Below are positions 17,303 to 26,649 of a stretch of DNA of 64,000 nt, in pieces; the stretch's first letter is position 1, and the number at the start of each line of letters is the position of its first letter. The translations under genes were made by a program, and so were the position numbers. The stretch is from a virus, in IMG/VR virus record IMGVR_UViG_3300042691_053605, positions 62,001 to 126,000 of that record, one strand, 5' to 3'. The notes beneath the pieces are model-generated. The model saw nothing but the letters and a program-made list of their open reading frames with translations, was not told the DNA's origin and did not search any database.

Positions 17303-18506
17303 TTGGGATGGTCAAGAAAATTTTATCGTTGTGTACTCTGTCTACAGTTACCATAACCTTCTCACCTACAACGTATTTTTTCTTTTTATTTTTTGTTTCT
17401 TTTTGTGAAATAAGTCCTACAATATCTTTTTGAAGTTTTACCAATGTACCGAACGGCTGAATTGATACAACTTCACCACCTGTAATTACTCCAAGATTCT
17501 TTTCTTTGAAATCCTCAATTTCTTTCATGCGAATACTGGGATCTTCATCGGTAAGTATAATCTTTTTGTCAGCAGTAATTTCTTTAATCCAGAAAGAGAT
17601 TTCTTCGCCGGCTTTGAATTTGCCTTCTTTGAATTCTTCACGCATTGCGGGTGTCATCTTACTTGTATGAATCAATCCTGTGAAGATTTCGCTAAATTCA
17701 ACAAAAATACCAAACTTAGCAGTTCCAGTAATAGTACCTACATATTTTTCAGTAGTACTAAGGCTTTCAATTTTTGAAGGTAAAATGTAGTTCAAATACT
17801 TTTTATGGCTAAATACAAAGGCACCTAAATCTTTTAGGTAATCTTCTACCATTACAGCAACTTCTTTGCCTAACATGGAATCAAAATCCCTAACTACGTT
17901 GGCAGCAGCAAGCGAACCTGGTAAGAACCCTTCTACGCCATTTACGTTTACAAGGAATCCACCTCCGTTTCTGCTAATTATTTTTGCATAATAAGCATTT
18001 GTAGGTTTTGCAATTTGTTCAAAGAATTCTCTGCGAATACCATCAGCATATCCTTTACTTAAGGAGGCAATAGTAAACGGCTTAATAGTTTCAATTGTAG
18101 CTTTTCTGTTAGCGTTTGCTACAAAAGCGTCGCGTGAACCTTCCTGTTGCATCCATTCGTAAAAAGAATGCTGGTCCATTTCGATATTTCTGAAAAATGG
18201 CTTTTCCTTTTCTAATTGAATAACCGCTTCCACCATTCCTGAGAGGGTAACTACCATCTCTTTTTCATTGATACTTACAACAGATACAATGGATCTGCAT
18301 TCACCAATTTGAGGTTCTTTTGCGTTTTGCGGTAAGGCTTTTTCGTACGCTAAAAACGCGTCCTCCGCGCCAGCGTCGTGTCTCCATACACTAGCACTGT
18401 ATTTTGCTAGTATATCTTTGTTTGGAACTCTCTTCATTCGAAGATCCTCAGCAACTGCCAGGTCCCAATCAAAGTCTACAATTTCTGTGTTATTTTTTAT
18501 TTGCAT
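17292..18506 (-). CDS. Ribosomal protein S1-like RNA-binding protein (multiple S1 domains)
   Basis: A 404-aa protein with at least three S1/OB repeats: about residues 170-235 (GGFLVNVNGVEGFLPGSLA), 245-310 (GTITGTAKFGIFVEFSEIF, then GLIHTSKM) and 330-400 (GEVVSIQPFGTLVKLQKDI, then VGLISQ). The N-terminal 170 residues are divergent and may hold another degenerate repeat or a ribosome-docking part. Host S1 (6 repeats) brings mRNA to the 30S subunit. A phage copy could favour the phage's own SD-less, A-rich leaders. It is the first gene after a class 2 promoter (18526-18534), so it is probably made late. Confidence 0.8.
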   Translation of the reverse strand: MQIKNNTEIVDFDWDLAVAEDLRMKRVPNKDILAKYSASVWRHDAGAEDAFLAYEKALPQNAKEPQIGECRSIVSVVSINEKEMVVTLSGMVEAVIQLEKEKPFFRNIEMDQHSFYEWMQQEGSRDAFVANANRKATIETIKPFTIASLSKGYADGIRREFFEQIAKPTNAYYAKIISRNGGGFLVNVNGVEGFLPGSLAAANVVRDFDSMLGKEVAVMVEDYLKDLGAFVFSHKKYLNYILPSKIESLSTTEKYVGTITGTAKFGIFVEFSEIFTGLIHTSKMTPAMREEFKEGKFKAGEEISFWIKEITADKKIILTDEDPSIRMKEIEDFKEKNLGVITGGEVVSIQPFGTLVKLQKDIVGLISQKETKNKKKKYVVGEKVMVTVDRVHNDKIFLTIPNED

Positions 18507-18525
18507 ATTGATTTGTGTTTCTAAG

Positions 18526-18534
18526 CTATATATC
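18526..18534 (-). promoter_or_regulatory. Class 2 (late-type) promoter for the S1/wedge operon
   Basis: GATATATAG on the minus strand, 19 nt before the ATG at 18506, with AT-rich CTTAGAAA downstream as in the copy at 40232-40240. No -35-like element is shared between the copies. Confidence 0.65.
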
Positions 18535-18538
18535 CATT

Positions 18539-19108
18539 CTACTTAATGCCACCAATAAATACTACTGGTATTTTTGCGGCAGCAATCGCATCGGGAACGG
18601 AAAACGTAGGTGAAAGCGTAAGTTCAATAGGAACCGGATTTAGAATAGCGGAAGCTCCGACTCCAACTGTAAGAGTTCCCGGTGGTATCGTTACCACTAA
18701 ATCCGCGCGTTTTATATTTGTAACTATAATATCGGCTAATAGAGGTGAAAGCTGCGCAACCAGTGCTTTTACAATATCAGAAGAAATATGTGCGGATAGG
18801 CAATCTGCCCACTCGGCAGCAACAACAGTCCACAGCTGATTCTTAAAGTCTACACGTTTTTGGACAGTGTCAAGATTTCCCGGTGCATTTTCAATTGCCC
18901 ACTTATCAATGGCTTCTTGCACCGAAAACACGCTGTTTTTTGTATTTTCTACAACTCCGCCTAAACGTTCGTCTTCGTCAACGCCTAATGCGGTATGTAA
19001 AGGTAGCGGATCTGCAAAGTGTGCAAGAAGAGAAGCCTTTATTGTTGGCTCCAGTGACTGAAACGCTGCTGCTAATTCAGTAGCTAACAGAGGTGTGTTT
19101 AATGGCAT
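18539..19108 (-). CDS. Tail/baseplate-associated protein of unknown function
   Basis: A 189-aa protein directly after the spike gene. The N-terminal half is helical (AAAFQSLEPTIKASLLAHF) and the C-terminal third is Val/Ile/Pro-rich (VVTIPPGTLTVGVGASAIL) and likely beta-structured. No family was recognised. The position at the end of the hub-spike operon suggests a baseplate accessory or assembly role. Confidence 0.55.
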   Translation of the reverse strand: MPLNTPLLATELAAAFQSLEPTIKASLLAHFADPLPLHTALGVDEDERLGGVVENTKNSVFSVQEAIDKWAIENAPGNLDTVQKRVDFKNQLWTVVAAEWADCLSAHISSDIVKALVAQLSPLLADIIVTNIKRADLVVTIPPGTLTVGVGASAILNPVPIELTLSPTFSVPDAIAAAKIPVVFIGGIK

Positions 19109-19118
19109 ATTTTATTTT

Positions 19119-19859
19119 TTAGATTGTTTTAACTACAGGCAAACCAGTTTTGCCACTTAAATGTTGTACAGGAGTCATGGGTATAACTGGTGGAGACGTG
19201 GGAGCTCCCATATTTCCAATATGTGTATGAGAATTAAAAAGAGCCAGAAATGAATCCCCTAATACCACTCTTTCAATTGCTCCTGCACCTAATTCGACGG
19301 TATTTGTATGATCAATTATTACGTTTTTTGTAGTAACATTAACAGAGTCTTCTGCATATATGTTAATTCGCGGCCCGATTAACTCAATTACGCTTTTACT
19401 CTCTTTGTGTTCAATTGTAATACTGCTATCTGGGTTAACTATAATTTGCGATTCCTTATGAAATAAATTAAGACCTTTTCCTGGAGTGTAAAAGATTTTT
19501 ACCTGCTCATCCTCATCATAGAGCAATACATGGCTTCCTAAATAACTATCAGAAATTTCTGATTGCATTGCTCGATTAATTGTTTGAATGCCATAATACT
19601 CGGGAGAGTATAAATTTCCTTCTGAAAATTGTATTCTTACAATTGCTCCTATTTTAGGAATCGATAGTGATCCAAATCCGCCTTCGCCTCCTGCAAATAC
19701 GGTATTTGTGACAGGAAAAGCCCACGGAATTGCATCATTTTCAAGCTCATCAAATAAACTAAATACTTTTATTCGGCATCTACCAAGCTGTTCAGGATCG
19801 TTGTTTTCTACAACTTCGCCTAACCAAATTCGATCTCTTAGTTCTTGTGTTGATGGCAT
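19119..19859 (-). CDS. gp5/gpV-like baseplate spike protein (OB fold, no lysozyme domain)
   Basis: A 246-aa protein. The N-terminal OB fold is marked by RIWLGEVVENNDPEQLGRCR, then FSLFDELENDAIPWAFPV and IPKIGAIVRIQFSEGN, a layout shared by T4 gp5, VgrG and gpV. A short beta-helix follows (about residues 130-200: SITIEHKESKSVIELIGPRI). The C-terminal NSHTHIG resembles the HxH metal site at the tip of spike proteins. The lysozyme domain of T4 gp5 is absent, so peptidoglycan cutting must be done elsewhere. It ends the central hub operon before the 189-aa gene. Confidence 0.8.
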   Translation of the reverse strand: MPSTQELRDRIWLGEVVENNDPEQLGRCRIKVFSLFDELENDAIPWAFPVTNTVFAGGEGGFGSLSIPKIGAIVRIQFSEGNLYSPEYYGIQTINRAMQSEISDSYLGSHVLLYDEDEQVKIFYTPGKGLNLFHKESQIIVNPDSSITIEHKESKSVIELIGPRINIYAEDSVNVTTKNVIIDHTNTVELGAGAIERVVLGDSFLALFNSHTHIGNMGAPTSPPVIPMTPVQHLSGKTGLPVVKTI

Positions 19860-19860
19860 A

Positions 19861-22371
19861 TTATTCTAAATCTACGTTTCCTAAATTTGCTTTAACTTCG
19901 TCGGTTGGCGGTGCGGTTAAATCTACAGATCCTTCGGAAGCCTTTGGTTTAATCGGTCCTGTTAGAGGAACTTCTACCGATGATATTTTTTCTGGCGCGG
20001 GAGGCGCAACCAATTTAACTGGTGCTAACGGCTTTTTACTTGTTTCAGGGCTTTCAAAATTAACTTCACCTAATTTTGGGTTTGCTGGATTTGACGCCTC
20101 CAAATCAGTACGGCCAGGATCTTTATCACTTGGCTGATAACCGGCTAAAACAGTTTTTCCAGGCGTTACTGCTGCTGGGCCAGCTCCTTCAAGATTTGTA
20201 GATCCTGGTTTAGCCGAAGAAATTCCTGCACTTTGAAACTCGGTGGACCCAGGATTAATTGCAGATACTGAAGCTCCTGACAAGTTAACAACCATTGGTT
20301 TATCCGAAGAAACTGTTGGTTCTACCAATTCAACTTTTGTAGAACCTGACTGGCCAGGCGCTGCTCCTTCTAAATCTGAACTTCCAAGAGTTGCATCTTT
20401 CTTTGGCGCAGAATTCAAATCAACCGTAGTACCAGAGATATTACCTGGGTTTGCTCCGGTTAATTGAACACTAGTTGCAGAAGAATTTCCTGTTGGTGGA
20501 GCACTTAAATCAACCTTTGTACCTGATACTGATACCAAATTTGGTGCGGATAATTCTACACCAGAAAGAGCTCTTGGAGCAATTGCCGGTCCGGAGAGTT
20601 CAACAGCCGATGGGCTGCTAGGCGGAGTATTATCAGGACCAAAATCAACTTTAGAAGACGAAGCAGCGCCTACAGGAGGCGATTGCAAATTTACAGTGGA
20701 AGACTGCGCTGGAGATACGGTAGGTCCACTCAATTGAACTTTTCCACCACCGCCTGACGGTGCAGCTGCACCTTCTAACTGAACTGCAGAAGAACTTGCC
20801 GCATTTATAGTAGGGGCGGACAGAGTAACTGGTGAAACATTTGATGAATTTTCTGGTGGAGCCTGAAGTTCTACGCTTGAAGATGAAGCGGAACCTATAT
20901 TAGGACCACTTAATTCCGTATTTGTAGGACTTACCACAGAAGAAATTGCGCTCTGAACCGAGGTTAATTCAACTTGTGCAAGCGATTGAGTAAGTATTTC
21001 AGGCGCTTGTAAAACTACTTGTTTTGCAATGTTTTGTGAAACCTTTGGCTCAAATGCGTTTGAAAATACTCTTCCAATAACCCGTGCTGCTAAATCGGCT
21101 GCTAAATTGTTTGCTGCGCCAACTGCTATATTTTCAGCCTGTTCTGCAAGTCTACCCAATAAGCTAGAATTTCTTTCATTTTCTGCTTTTAACAAATCCT
21201 GATGTTTTGTTTGATCACGCAAATTGTTAAAAGAAGAATTCTTAATTCCTAAGAGATAACCAATTTCACTTGAAGGAATTCCTGCGTCATTTGCATCATT
21301 ACCAGTCTTTTTCCAAAACAGCGAATCCACTTTTGAATCATTTCTTTCTGACGCAGTTGGCGTATCTTGTAATATTGCTCCAAGAAGGCCATACGTATTT
21401 GATTCCCGGATAATCGGAGTTGTAATTGTAATTTTGTTGGTCGCCTCTTTTTCCGGAGTTTTTGCAATTGAGTCAAAATAACTCGGTGAATCCTCTTCTA
21501 TTGAAAACTGACATCCTGAAAAAGAAAACACCATAAAAGTAGCCAATGAATCAAAATTTTGCATTAACGTAGGGAACGACGAAAACTTTCCAGGGTCTCT
21601 TTGTAAAGCATCGGTTAATGTATTACTTAGAGCAGTTGTTGCCTGACTTGTTGGTAGCACCGCGTTAACTGCTGCCTGAATTCCTTGTTCAGCCAGCCCA
21701 GGTATGTTTATATTACCAAATAGACCAGTATCAAGAGGATTCTTATATGAATTCATCGACTGCGCAATATTTCGGTCATTCGTAGGAACCACTAGATCTG
21801 CAGGTCTTTGCATACTCCTAATTTCGGTAATTACAAGATCCATATCAAACCACCTTAAGTTTTCTGGCAAAATCCATCGCATATGAACAGAATCAAAGGT
21901 TGCCTTTCGGTATAAATCCATCAAATATGTAATCTTTAAGTCAATGGATTCAAGGGTTTCAAATGAAAGCTTTTTATCTTTACCGCGAAAGCTATTTCCT
22001 GGAGCAATTTTCCAAATTTCAGCAAGACCACTTACCTTTGTAAAAAACCAAGGAGTTTTTTCAGAAATATCTTTTAGCCCGGCAATAAATTCCCTAACCA
22101 TCTGTGCTCGAGTGTATTCGCCAATTCTTTTCAAATAACTAATAGCAGAATCAGGATGATCTTCAGAATATAAAAGTCCTCCTGGCCAGGTATCAAGACT
22201 TGGCTGTCCGGTAGGTAATTCGTTAAACCCATAAAATTTTAGGTAGAACCCAATATATGTAGGATCTTCATAATCCGCAAATTTTGAAGGGCGCTGTGTT
22301 GCATACGCGGATCGCCATGCTGGTGATGACTGCTCTAAAAATGACCGTGTAAGTGAATCAGCAAATTTCAT
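19861..22371 (-). CDS. Baseplate/tail protein with ~24 tandem 15-residue repeats
   Basis: An 836-aa protein. Residues 1-~470 are globular, with segments such as YIGFYLKFYGFNELPTGQPS and WILPENLRWFDMDLVITEIR, and end in a helical linker. From about residue 485 to the C-terminus the chain is a near-perfect 15-residue repeat, pattern [VT]-x-L-x-x-[PA]-x(9), for example VELQAPPENSSNVSP, VTLSAPTINAASSSA and VQLSGPTVSPAQSST. It is Ser/Pro/Ala-rich with no aromatic core, suggesting an extended fibrous or flexible rod. It lies between the hub and spike genes, so a tail-tip or hub-linked role is inferred. No homologue is recognised. Confidence 0.7.
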   Translation of the reverse strand: MKFADSLTRSFLEQSSPAWRSAYATQRPSKFADYEDPTYIGFYLKFYGFNELPTGQPSLDTWPGGLLYSEDHPDSAISYLKRIGEYTRAQMVREFIAGLKDISEKTPWFFTKVSGLAEIWKIAPGNSFRGKDKKLSFETLESIDLKITYLMDLYRKATFDSVHMRWILPENLRWFDMDLVITEIRSMQRPADLVVPTNDRNIAQSMNSYKNPLDTGLFGNINIPGLAEQGIQAAVNAVLPTSQATTALSNTLTDALQRDPGKFSSFPTLMQNFDSLATFMVFSFSGCQFSIEEDSPSYFDSIAKTPEKEATNKITITTPIIRESNTYGLLGAILQDTPTASERNDSKVDSLFWKKTGNDANDAGIPSSEIGYLLGIKNSSFNNLRDQTKHQDLLKAENERNSSLLGRLAEQAENIAVGAANNLAADLAARVIGRVFSNAFEPKVSQNIAKQVVLQAPEILTQSLAQVELTSVQSAISSVVSPTNTELSGPNIGSASSSSVELQAPPENSSNVSPVTLSAPTINAASSSAVQLEGAAAPSGGGGKVQLSGPTVSPAQSSTVNLQSPPVGAASSSKVDFGPDNTPPSSPSAVELSGPAIAPRALSGVELSAPNLVSVSGTKVDLSAPPTGNSSATSVQLTGANPGNISGTTVDLNSAPKKDATLGSSDLEGAAPGQSGSTKVELVEPTVSSDKPMVVNLSGASVSAINPGSTEFQSAGISSAKPGSTNLEGAGPAAVTPGKTVLAGYQPSDKDPGRTDLEASNPANPKLGEVNFESPETSKKPLAPVKLVAPPAPEKISSVEVPLTGPIKPKASEGSVDLTAPPTDEVKANLGNVDLE
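19864..20919 (-). repeat. Coding tandem repeats, 45-bp/15-aa period
   Basis: The 3' part of the 836-aa gene encodes ~24 consecutive units, each beginning V/T-x-L/F. Twenty consecutive units are exactly 15 residues, and the last few are 15-17. The DNA repeats are strongly diverged, so the periodicity is mainly at protein level, implying long-standing selection on the spacing. Confidence 0.8.
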
Positions 22372-22386
22372 GTAATCTATATATTT

Positions 22387-23910
22387 TTATACCGGTGTCG
22401 GCCATTCTCTACGTGTTAAGTAAACCTTATGTATAAAACCTGGCGGATTTCTTGGATTTTCTTCTGTAGGCATACCCATTGATGAAATAGGACTATCTTG
22501 CGAATATGAAAACGACATTCCAGCTATCATATAATAGCCACTGTAGAATCTATCCAATATCATGCTAGGGTACATTGCATCAGGTTGTTCCTGTTCAGGC
22601 GAATTAAGTATTGTTTGGTGACGAATGTCATTCATTACAAATAATATCAATGGAATACGTTCACCCCGGTAGAGATTAAAATTGCCTCTTTCAAGATCAA
22701 TATTAATTGTAATTTTTTCCAATTCTACATTATTTCGATCATTCCAAAGCTTTGCATAATTGTATTTTTCATGTGCATTGCCTTCGGGCGCGGTATATTG
22801 AATTCCCATCCACACATGACGAGCCTGTGTTTTCCAATAGTCTTCAGACGGCGTTCCGGGTTTTGTAGTACGGCCTTTTAGAATAATTTTGTTCCCACCA
22901 GCGCCTTCAGTATTTAGAGGATCCACATAGATTGACCAGTATTGTTCAGAGTTTTGCTCAAAAAACTGTGTGTATGTTTTATACCCATAAGCCTGACTTA
23001 CCTGGTTACTCTTATTACTTACGTTGTACCGGTGTATAAACCCAGGAGTTCCTTTATAGTCGGGCCAGTTTGTTAAAATTTTGGAAGTTTGTCCCGTAAG
23101 TTCGGTTAGCTGTTTTTCTGTAGTTTCGCCTCCCATTGTATCGGTAATTCTTAAATTGGTTAAAAGCGCCAAATCTACATTAGTGTCTTCGCTAAATTGA
23201 TTATTGATATTTACAAAATTTAGATTGTAATACACATCAATAAATACGTCAAAGAAGCTTTGCTCGTCCTTCCAGGCATGATCCGCAATAGATAATATGT
23301 ACTCACGGTAATCTGTTCTTGGACTTATCCAGGTTTGCTCATCCGCTGTTGCAGTATCGTTGGAGGCAAAACCTAATTTAAGTTCTCTAGCAATTTCTTT
23401 TAGAACATTATAGCTGGTTCCTTTATAGGAAACTACAACCTCATCATATAAATGAGGAACAAACAATTCACCGTTAATTGTATAAGCTCCGTACATACCT
23501 TCGGAATCTGCGCCTTTACTCGTTACGCTTGTAATTCGATAATCATTTCGTATTGGCTTAAAGGTGTCATTTAATGCACGAATAAAAACAGAGGCAAGAT
23601 CACCATCTTTGGGAATTGCTCCAGACGGAAAAGTTTTCCCTTTTACAAATACCTTAAAACTTACTTTTGGCAAAAACCCAGTATAATCAATGCTGAAATT
23701 CAAAATTTCATCCTGATTAAAGACATAGTTATTAATTTCAATATACGGAAAGTTGGTACCTACGTTCTTTGTCTCTTTGTAATCCCGCGGTTCCCCTTCC
23801 ATTGAGGAATTCTTATTTGTACCATAGTCAGCATCGTATATTTCAATACTGTCCAACGGTATTGCTGGATCCATCAAAGACCGTATAATTGCCTTTTCGT
23901 TTTGTGGCAT
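22387..23910 (-). CDS. Baseplate hub protein, gp27/gpD-like
   Basis: A 507-aa protein. The N-terminal region contains YIEINNYVFNQDEILNFSID and LPKVSFKVFVKGKTFP, then a hub-type domain with SYNVLKEIARELKLGFASN and a peptide-free beta barrel (ILSIADHAWKDEQSFFDVFI). This order resembles contractile-tail hub proteins (T4 gp27, gpD) that bind the spike. The C-terminal FYSGYYMIAGMSFSYSQ also fits. It overlaps the 205-aa gene by one base and is upstream of the repeat and spike genes. Confidence 0.65.
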   Translation of the reverse strand: MPQNEKAIIRSLMDPAIPLDSIEIYDADYGTNKNSSMEGEPRDYKETKNVGTNFPYIEINNYVFNQDEILNFSIDYTGFLPKVSFKVFVKGKTFPSGAIPKDGDLASVFIRALNDTFKPIRNDYRITSVTSKGADSEGMYGAYTINGELFVPHLYDEVVVSYKGTSYNVLKEIARELKLGFASNDTATADEQTWISPRTDYREYILSIADHAWKDEQSFFDVFIDVYYNLNFVNINNQFSEDTNVDLALLTNLRITDTMGGETTEKQLTELTGQTSKILTNWPDYKGTPGFIHRYNVSNKSNQVSQAYGYKTYTQFFEQNSEQYWSIYVDPLNTEGAGGNKIILKGRTTKPGTPSEDYWKTQARHVWMGIQYTAPEGNAHEKYNYAKLWNDRNNVELEKITINIDLERGNFNLYRGERIPLILFVMNDIRHQTILNSPEQEQPDAMYPSMILDRFYSGYYMIAGMSFSYSQDSPISSMGMPTEENPRNPPGFIHKVYLTRREWPTPV

Positions 23911-24527
23911 TAAGAATTAGATTTTTGATTGTTCTTTAAGAGCTTTGATAAAAATTCAGTTTTTGATAGAGGAGCATTTACCTCATTTGAATTTTTACTT
24001 ACCGCACTTCCAAAATAAATTTTGCCTCCTTTGATTTCAATTTCCTTATCACCAAAATTAGCAAAGTTTGGTGGTAACGGAGGCGTGGTTTTACTGGGAT
24101 CTGCTTTTTTAGGCTTATTACGATTATCAAATTTACCTAGCGTTGGATCCAGTTTTGAAATTTTCTCAGGATCAATATACTGGTTACGGATATCAAATTT
24201 TTGCTTTTCTGCGGCAGTACCAAACTTCATATTTATGTTTGCGTAAATTGGATCCGGCACAAACAGCAAATCACCCGTGTCAATTGTAAACGGATTGCTT
24301 ATATCGTTAAACTTTAGCATCTTTTCAGTTTGTGCGGTGGATCCCATTGAAATTTTAGTAATGGAATCAATACGCATAGCCAAATCTTCTGTTACTAGCA
24401 CATAATTGATCATTGGTTGATCCACCGTAATGTTCATTGATTGTTGTGTCAAATCTACAATCTGATCACCGTTTTCTAGCTGAATAATCGGCTTATTGTC
24501 AATTGTTGCAGGAAATTCTATTGGCAT
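23910..24527 (-). CDS. Baseplate protein with LysM-like segment (gp53-type candidate)
   Basis: A 205-aa protein. About residues 40-92 hold a LysM-like pattern ending NPFTIDTGDLLFVPDP, similar to tail LysM domains that bind peptidoglycan or neighbouring tail subunits (as in T4 gp53). The C-terminal half is Lys/Pro/Asn-rich and low in complexity. It sits between the 679-aa structural gene and the hub gene. The assignment is by position and pattern only. Confidence 0.5.
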   Translation of the reverse strand: MPIEFPATIDNKPIIQLENGDQIVDLTQQSMNITVDQPMINYVLVTEDLAMRIDSITKISMGSTAQTEKMLKFNDISNPFTIDTGDLLFVPDPIYANINMKFGTAAEKQKFDIRNQYIDPEKISKLDPTLGKFDNRNKPKKADPSKTTPPLPPNFANFGDKEIEIKGGKIYFGSAVSKNSNEVNAPLSKTEFLSKLLKNNQKSNS

Positions 24528-24531
24528 TTAA

Positions 24532-26571
24532 TTAGGCTTTTTTGTTATATCCAAGTCCCCATTTAGCAGCAGTACTGCTATATGTCTTGGTTGCGGTTTG
24601 CGTTACTGTATTAATTGCATTATCCACAGCAGCAGGATCTCCAAGTAGCGCAGATCTTCTATAAAATTTACCTCCAGGTTTGCGAGTTCCAGTATTGCCT
24701 TCTCCACCGCTTCCTTTGTTTTTTCCGGTATACGCATCCACTTTTGTCATACTTGCTGACGAAATGTTTTGCTCATACCCAGGAGGCAAAGAATATAAAC
24801 GGCCGCCACCTGCGTTAAACATGGATTCAATTGCATCGCGATCTCGTGGTCTTCCATGTGCCAATGTTATTGTTGCTTTGATTTCTGTAGGAAAATCATC
24901 AGGCCCAAGCTCATCATTAAATTCAATTTTTGCATTTTCACAAATAAGATTGCCGATCATCATCATTGGATTAAACGGATTGCCTACCATTAAATGCCAT
25001 TCACCAACAGGTTCTCCAGTTAAAATTGCTTTAATTCCGGTTACAAATCCTGGTTGTGAAGTCACGGTTGATTTCATATAGTTGCTTCCCATTCCAGCAG
25101 CAAGAGACTTAATTGCGTCAATAGGATTTTGAACCGCGGAAAACAAAAAATCACTTACCGCGCTTGCTGCCTTTGAAAATTGTGAAGCTACTGAATTCAT
25201 AAAGGCCCCGGGATCACCTCGTAACCAGGCAGCACGTCCCGCTTTCCCTCCAAGAAACGGAGCAGCATTTCCAGGCGCTCCTGGCCTAAAACGGTTAGCC
25301 CCGCCCCAGAATGTTGCGGACGCAGAAGTCAATAAGAGTAAATTTGACATAATATCAAGCATTGCTGCTTTAGCGTTTATACCTCCAATACTTCGAGCAG
25401 AATACTCAAAAACCAGGGTAATTTTATGATCAAATTTAAGTCCGCGCTCTCTCATTTTTACCGAGTCAATAACATTTATTGGCCCGATAATTTTATTTTG
25501 CCAAGGCCCATCGGTATACGGATCAGGGGGCGCACCTCTTTGAGCCTGTTGTTCATCTCCACCACGATAATCTCCCGAAATAAGTCCTAACCACTTTGCA
25601 ACTCCAGGAACTGGACCAGCGCCTGCATCACCAGGCTCTGCAGGTGATACCACATTCATTTCTGATTTGAGGTCTTTCCAATTTAATCCTGTTTCAATAG
25701 GACCAAGAATGGTAGATATTTTATTTCCAGTATCTTCTCCAAGCCAGGTAACAGCGGTAGCCACTGGACGAAGCTTTGTAGTATCAAAAGGATTGTCTCC
25801 CTTTGGATTTTTTTCGCCATCGGCCTCTAAATTATCTGCAGTAGGAAACGGATATCTTCTAAGAGTTACTAAATAATTGTTAGGAATTAATTGCCACCAT
25901 TTGCAATAAGCAAAATCCTGAAACCTATAAGGCATTCTATCACGATTCTTTTCTTCCTGGCTCCACTCTACTAATTGAGTTACTGTAGGCGATTTGTACC
26001 TATGTCCTCTTTCAGCGTTATATTGATCAACTTCGTACCACCTTGGCTGGTTTTCCTGATCCATTAAAAGTGACATGGCATTTGCATCCTTGGTAGCAGT
26101 AAATTGCTGAAAACTTATATACGCATTAGGGTTCATAATTGACGGAACCCCGCCAAATTCTTTTAACTCTGAATACGCCGACAGATCTTTTATGTTTTGC
26201 GCGGACACCTTTTGCGAATCGCTTTGATTAGGATCCTCGGGAAGAACAAAGCCTTCAACAAGAGGCTCAACGGCTTCTGCGCTAAAGCTTAAAAGTGTTG
26301 AATTTTTTGAATCCGAAATAAAAATAAGTCTTGGATCATGCGGCCCCATCATTAAAGGTGGTTGCCCAGGAGTTGCTTCTTGCGTTACCGACGTATTGTT
26401 TTGTGGTTCCAGCGGTTTTGGAACATACAATGCTACGTTATCAATAAGAAAATCTACATTTGAATCCTCTATCACAAATTGATCAGGTACTCCGACTCTT
26501 TGAAGCGGATCCAGATAATTGTAATAAACAAACGGGTCTTCTCTCTTAATAAAAATGTAAACTAATGCCAT
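24532..26571 (-). CDS. Large tail/baseplate structural protein
   Basis: A 679-aa protein if translated from MALVYIFIKRED. A longer start at 26598 would fall inside the promoter, so this shorter start is preferred. It contains FAYCKWWQLIPNNYLVTLRR, KIRERG-like basic stretches, a hydrophobic Gly/Ala-rich helix (about 420-500) and GEWHLMVGNPFNPMMMIGNL, all consistent with a tail-tube-junction or hub subunit. It is Gly/Ser-rich near the C-terminus. No family was recognised. It is first in the hub operon behind a class 2 promoter. Confidence 0.6.
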   Translation of the reverse strand: MALVYIFIKREDPFVYYNYLDPLQRVGVPDQFVIEDSNVDFLIDNVALYVPKPLEPQNNTSVTQEATPGQPPLMMGPHDPRLIFISDSKNSTLLSFSAEAVEPLVEGFVLPEDPNQSDSQKVSAQNIKDLSAYSELKEFGGVPSIMNPNAYISFQQFTATKDANAMSLLMDQENQPRWYEVDQYNAERGHRYKSPTVTQLVEWSQEEKNRDRMPYRFQDFAYCKWWQLIPNNYLVTLRRYPFPTADNLEADGEKNPKGDNPFDTTKLRPVATAVTWLGEDTGNKISTILGPIETGLNWKDLKSEMNVVSPAEPGDAGAGPVPGVAKWLGLISGDYRGGDEQQAQRGAPPDPYTDGPWQNKIIGPINVIDSVKMRERGLKFDHKITLVFEYSARSIGGINAKAAMLDIMSNLLLLTSASATFWGGANRFRPGAPGNAAPFLGGKAGRAAWLRGDPGAFMNSVASQFSKAASAVSDFLFSAVQNPIDAIKSLAAGMGSNYMKSTVTSQPGFVTGIKAILTGEPVGEWHLMVGNPFNPMMMIGNLICENAKIEFNDELGPDDFPTEIKATITLAHGRPRDRDAIESMFNAGGGRLYSLPPGYEQNISSASMTKVDAYTGKNKGSGGEGNTGTRKPGGKFYRRSALLGDPAAVDNAINTVTQTATKTYSSTAAKWGLGYNKKA

Positions 26572-26587
26572 GCAAACATTTATTTTA

Positions 26588-26596
26588 CTATATATC
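26588..26596 (-). promoter_or_regulatory. Class 2 (late-type) promoter, leftward, hub operon
   Basis: GATATATAG on the minus strand, 16 nt before the ATG at 26571, followed by TAAAATAAA. It is divergent from the plus-strand copy at 26624-26632, with 27 nt between the boxes. Confidence 0.65.
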
Positions 26597-26623
26597 AAAG
26601 GTTATCCCAAAATGATTCTCTTA

Positions 26624-26632
26624 GATATATAG
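26624..26632 (+). promoter_or_regulatory. Class 2 (late-type) promoter, rightward
   Basis: GATATATAG on the plus strand, 17 nt before the ATG at 26650. It is the only class 2 copy on this strand and supports the reality of the two short plus-strand genes that follow. Confidence 0.65.
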
Positions 26633-26649
26633 AAGAAAATACATTAAGT

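Noticed and set aside
22372-22386. TATATAG just upstream of the 836-aa gene
   Set aside because: Only ~7 nt separate it from the ATG and the preceding G is missing; the gene is otherwise coupled to the upstream hub gene.
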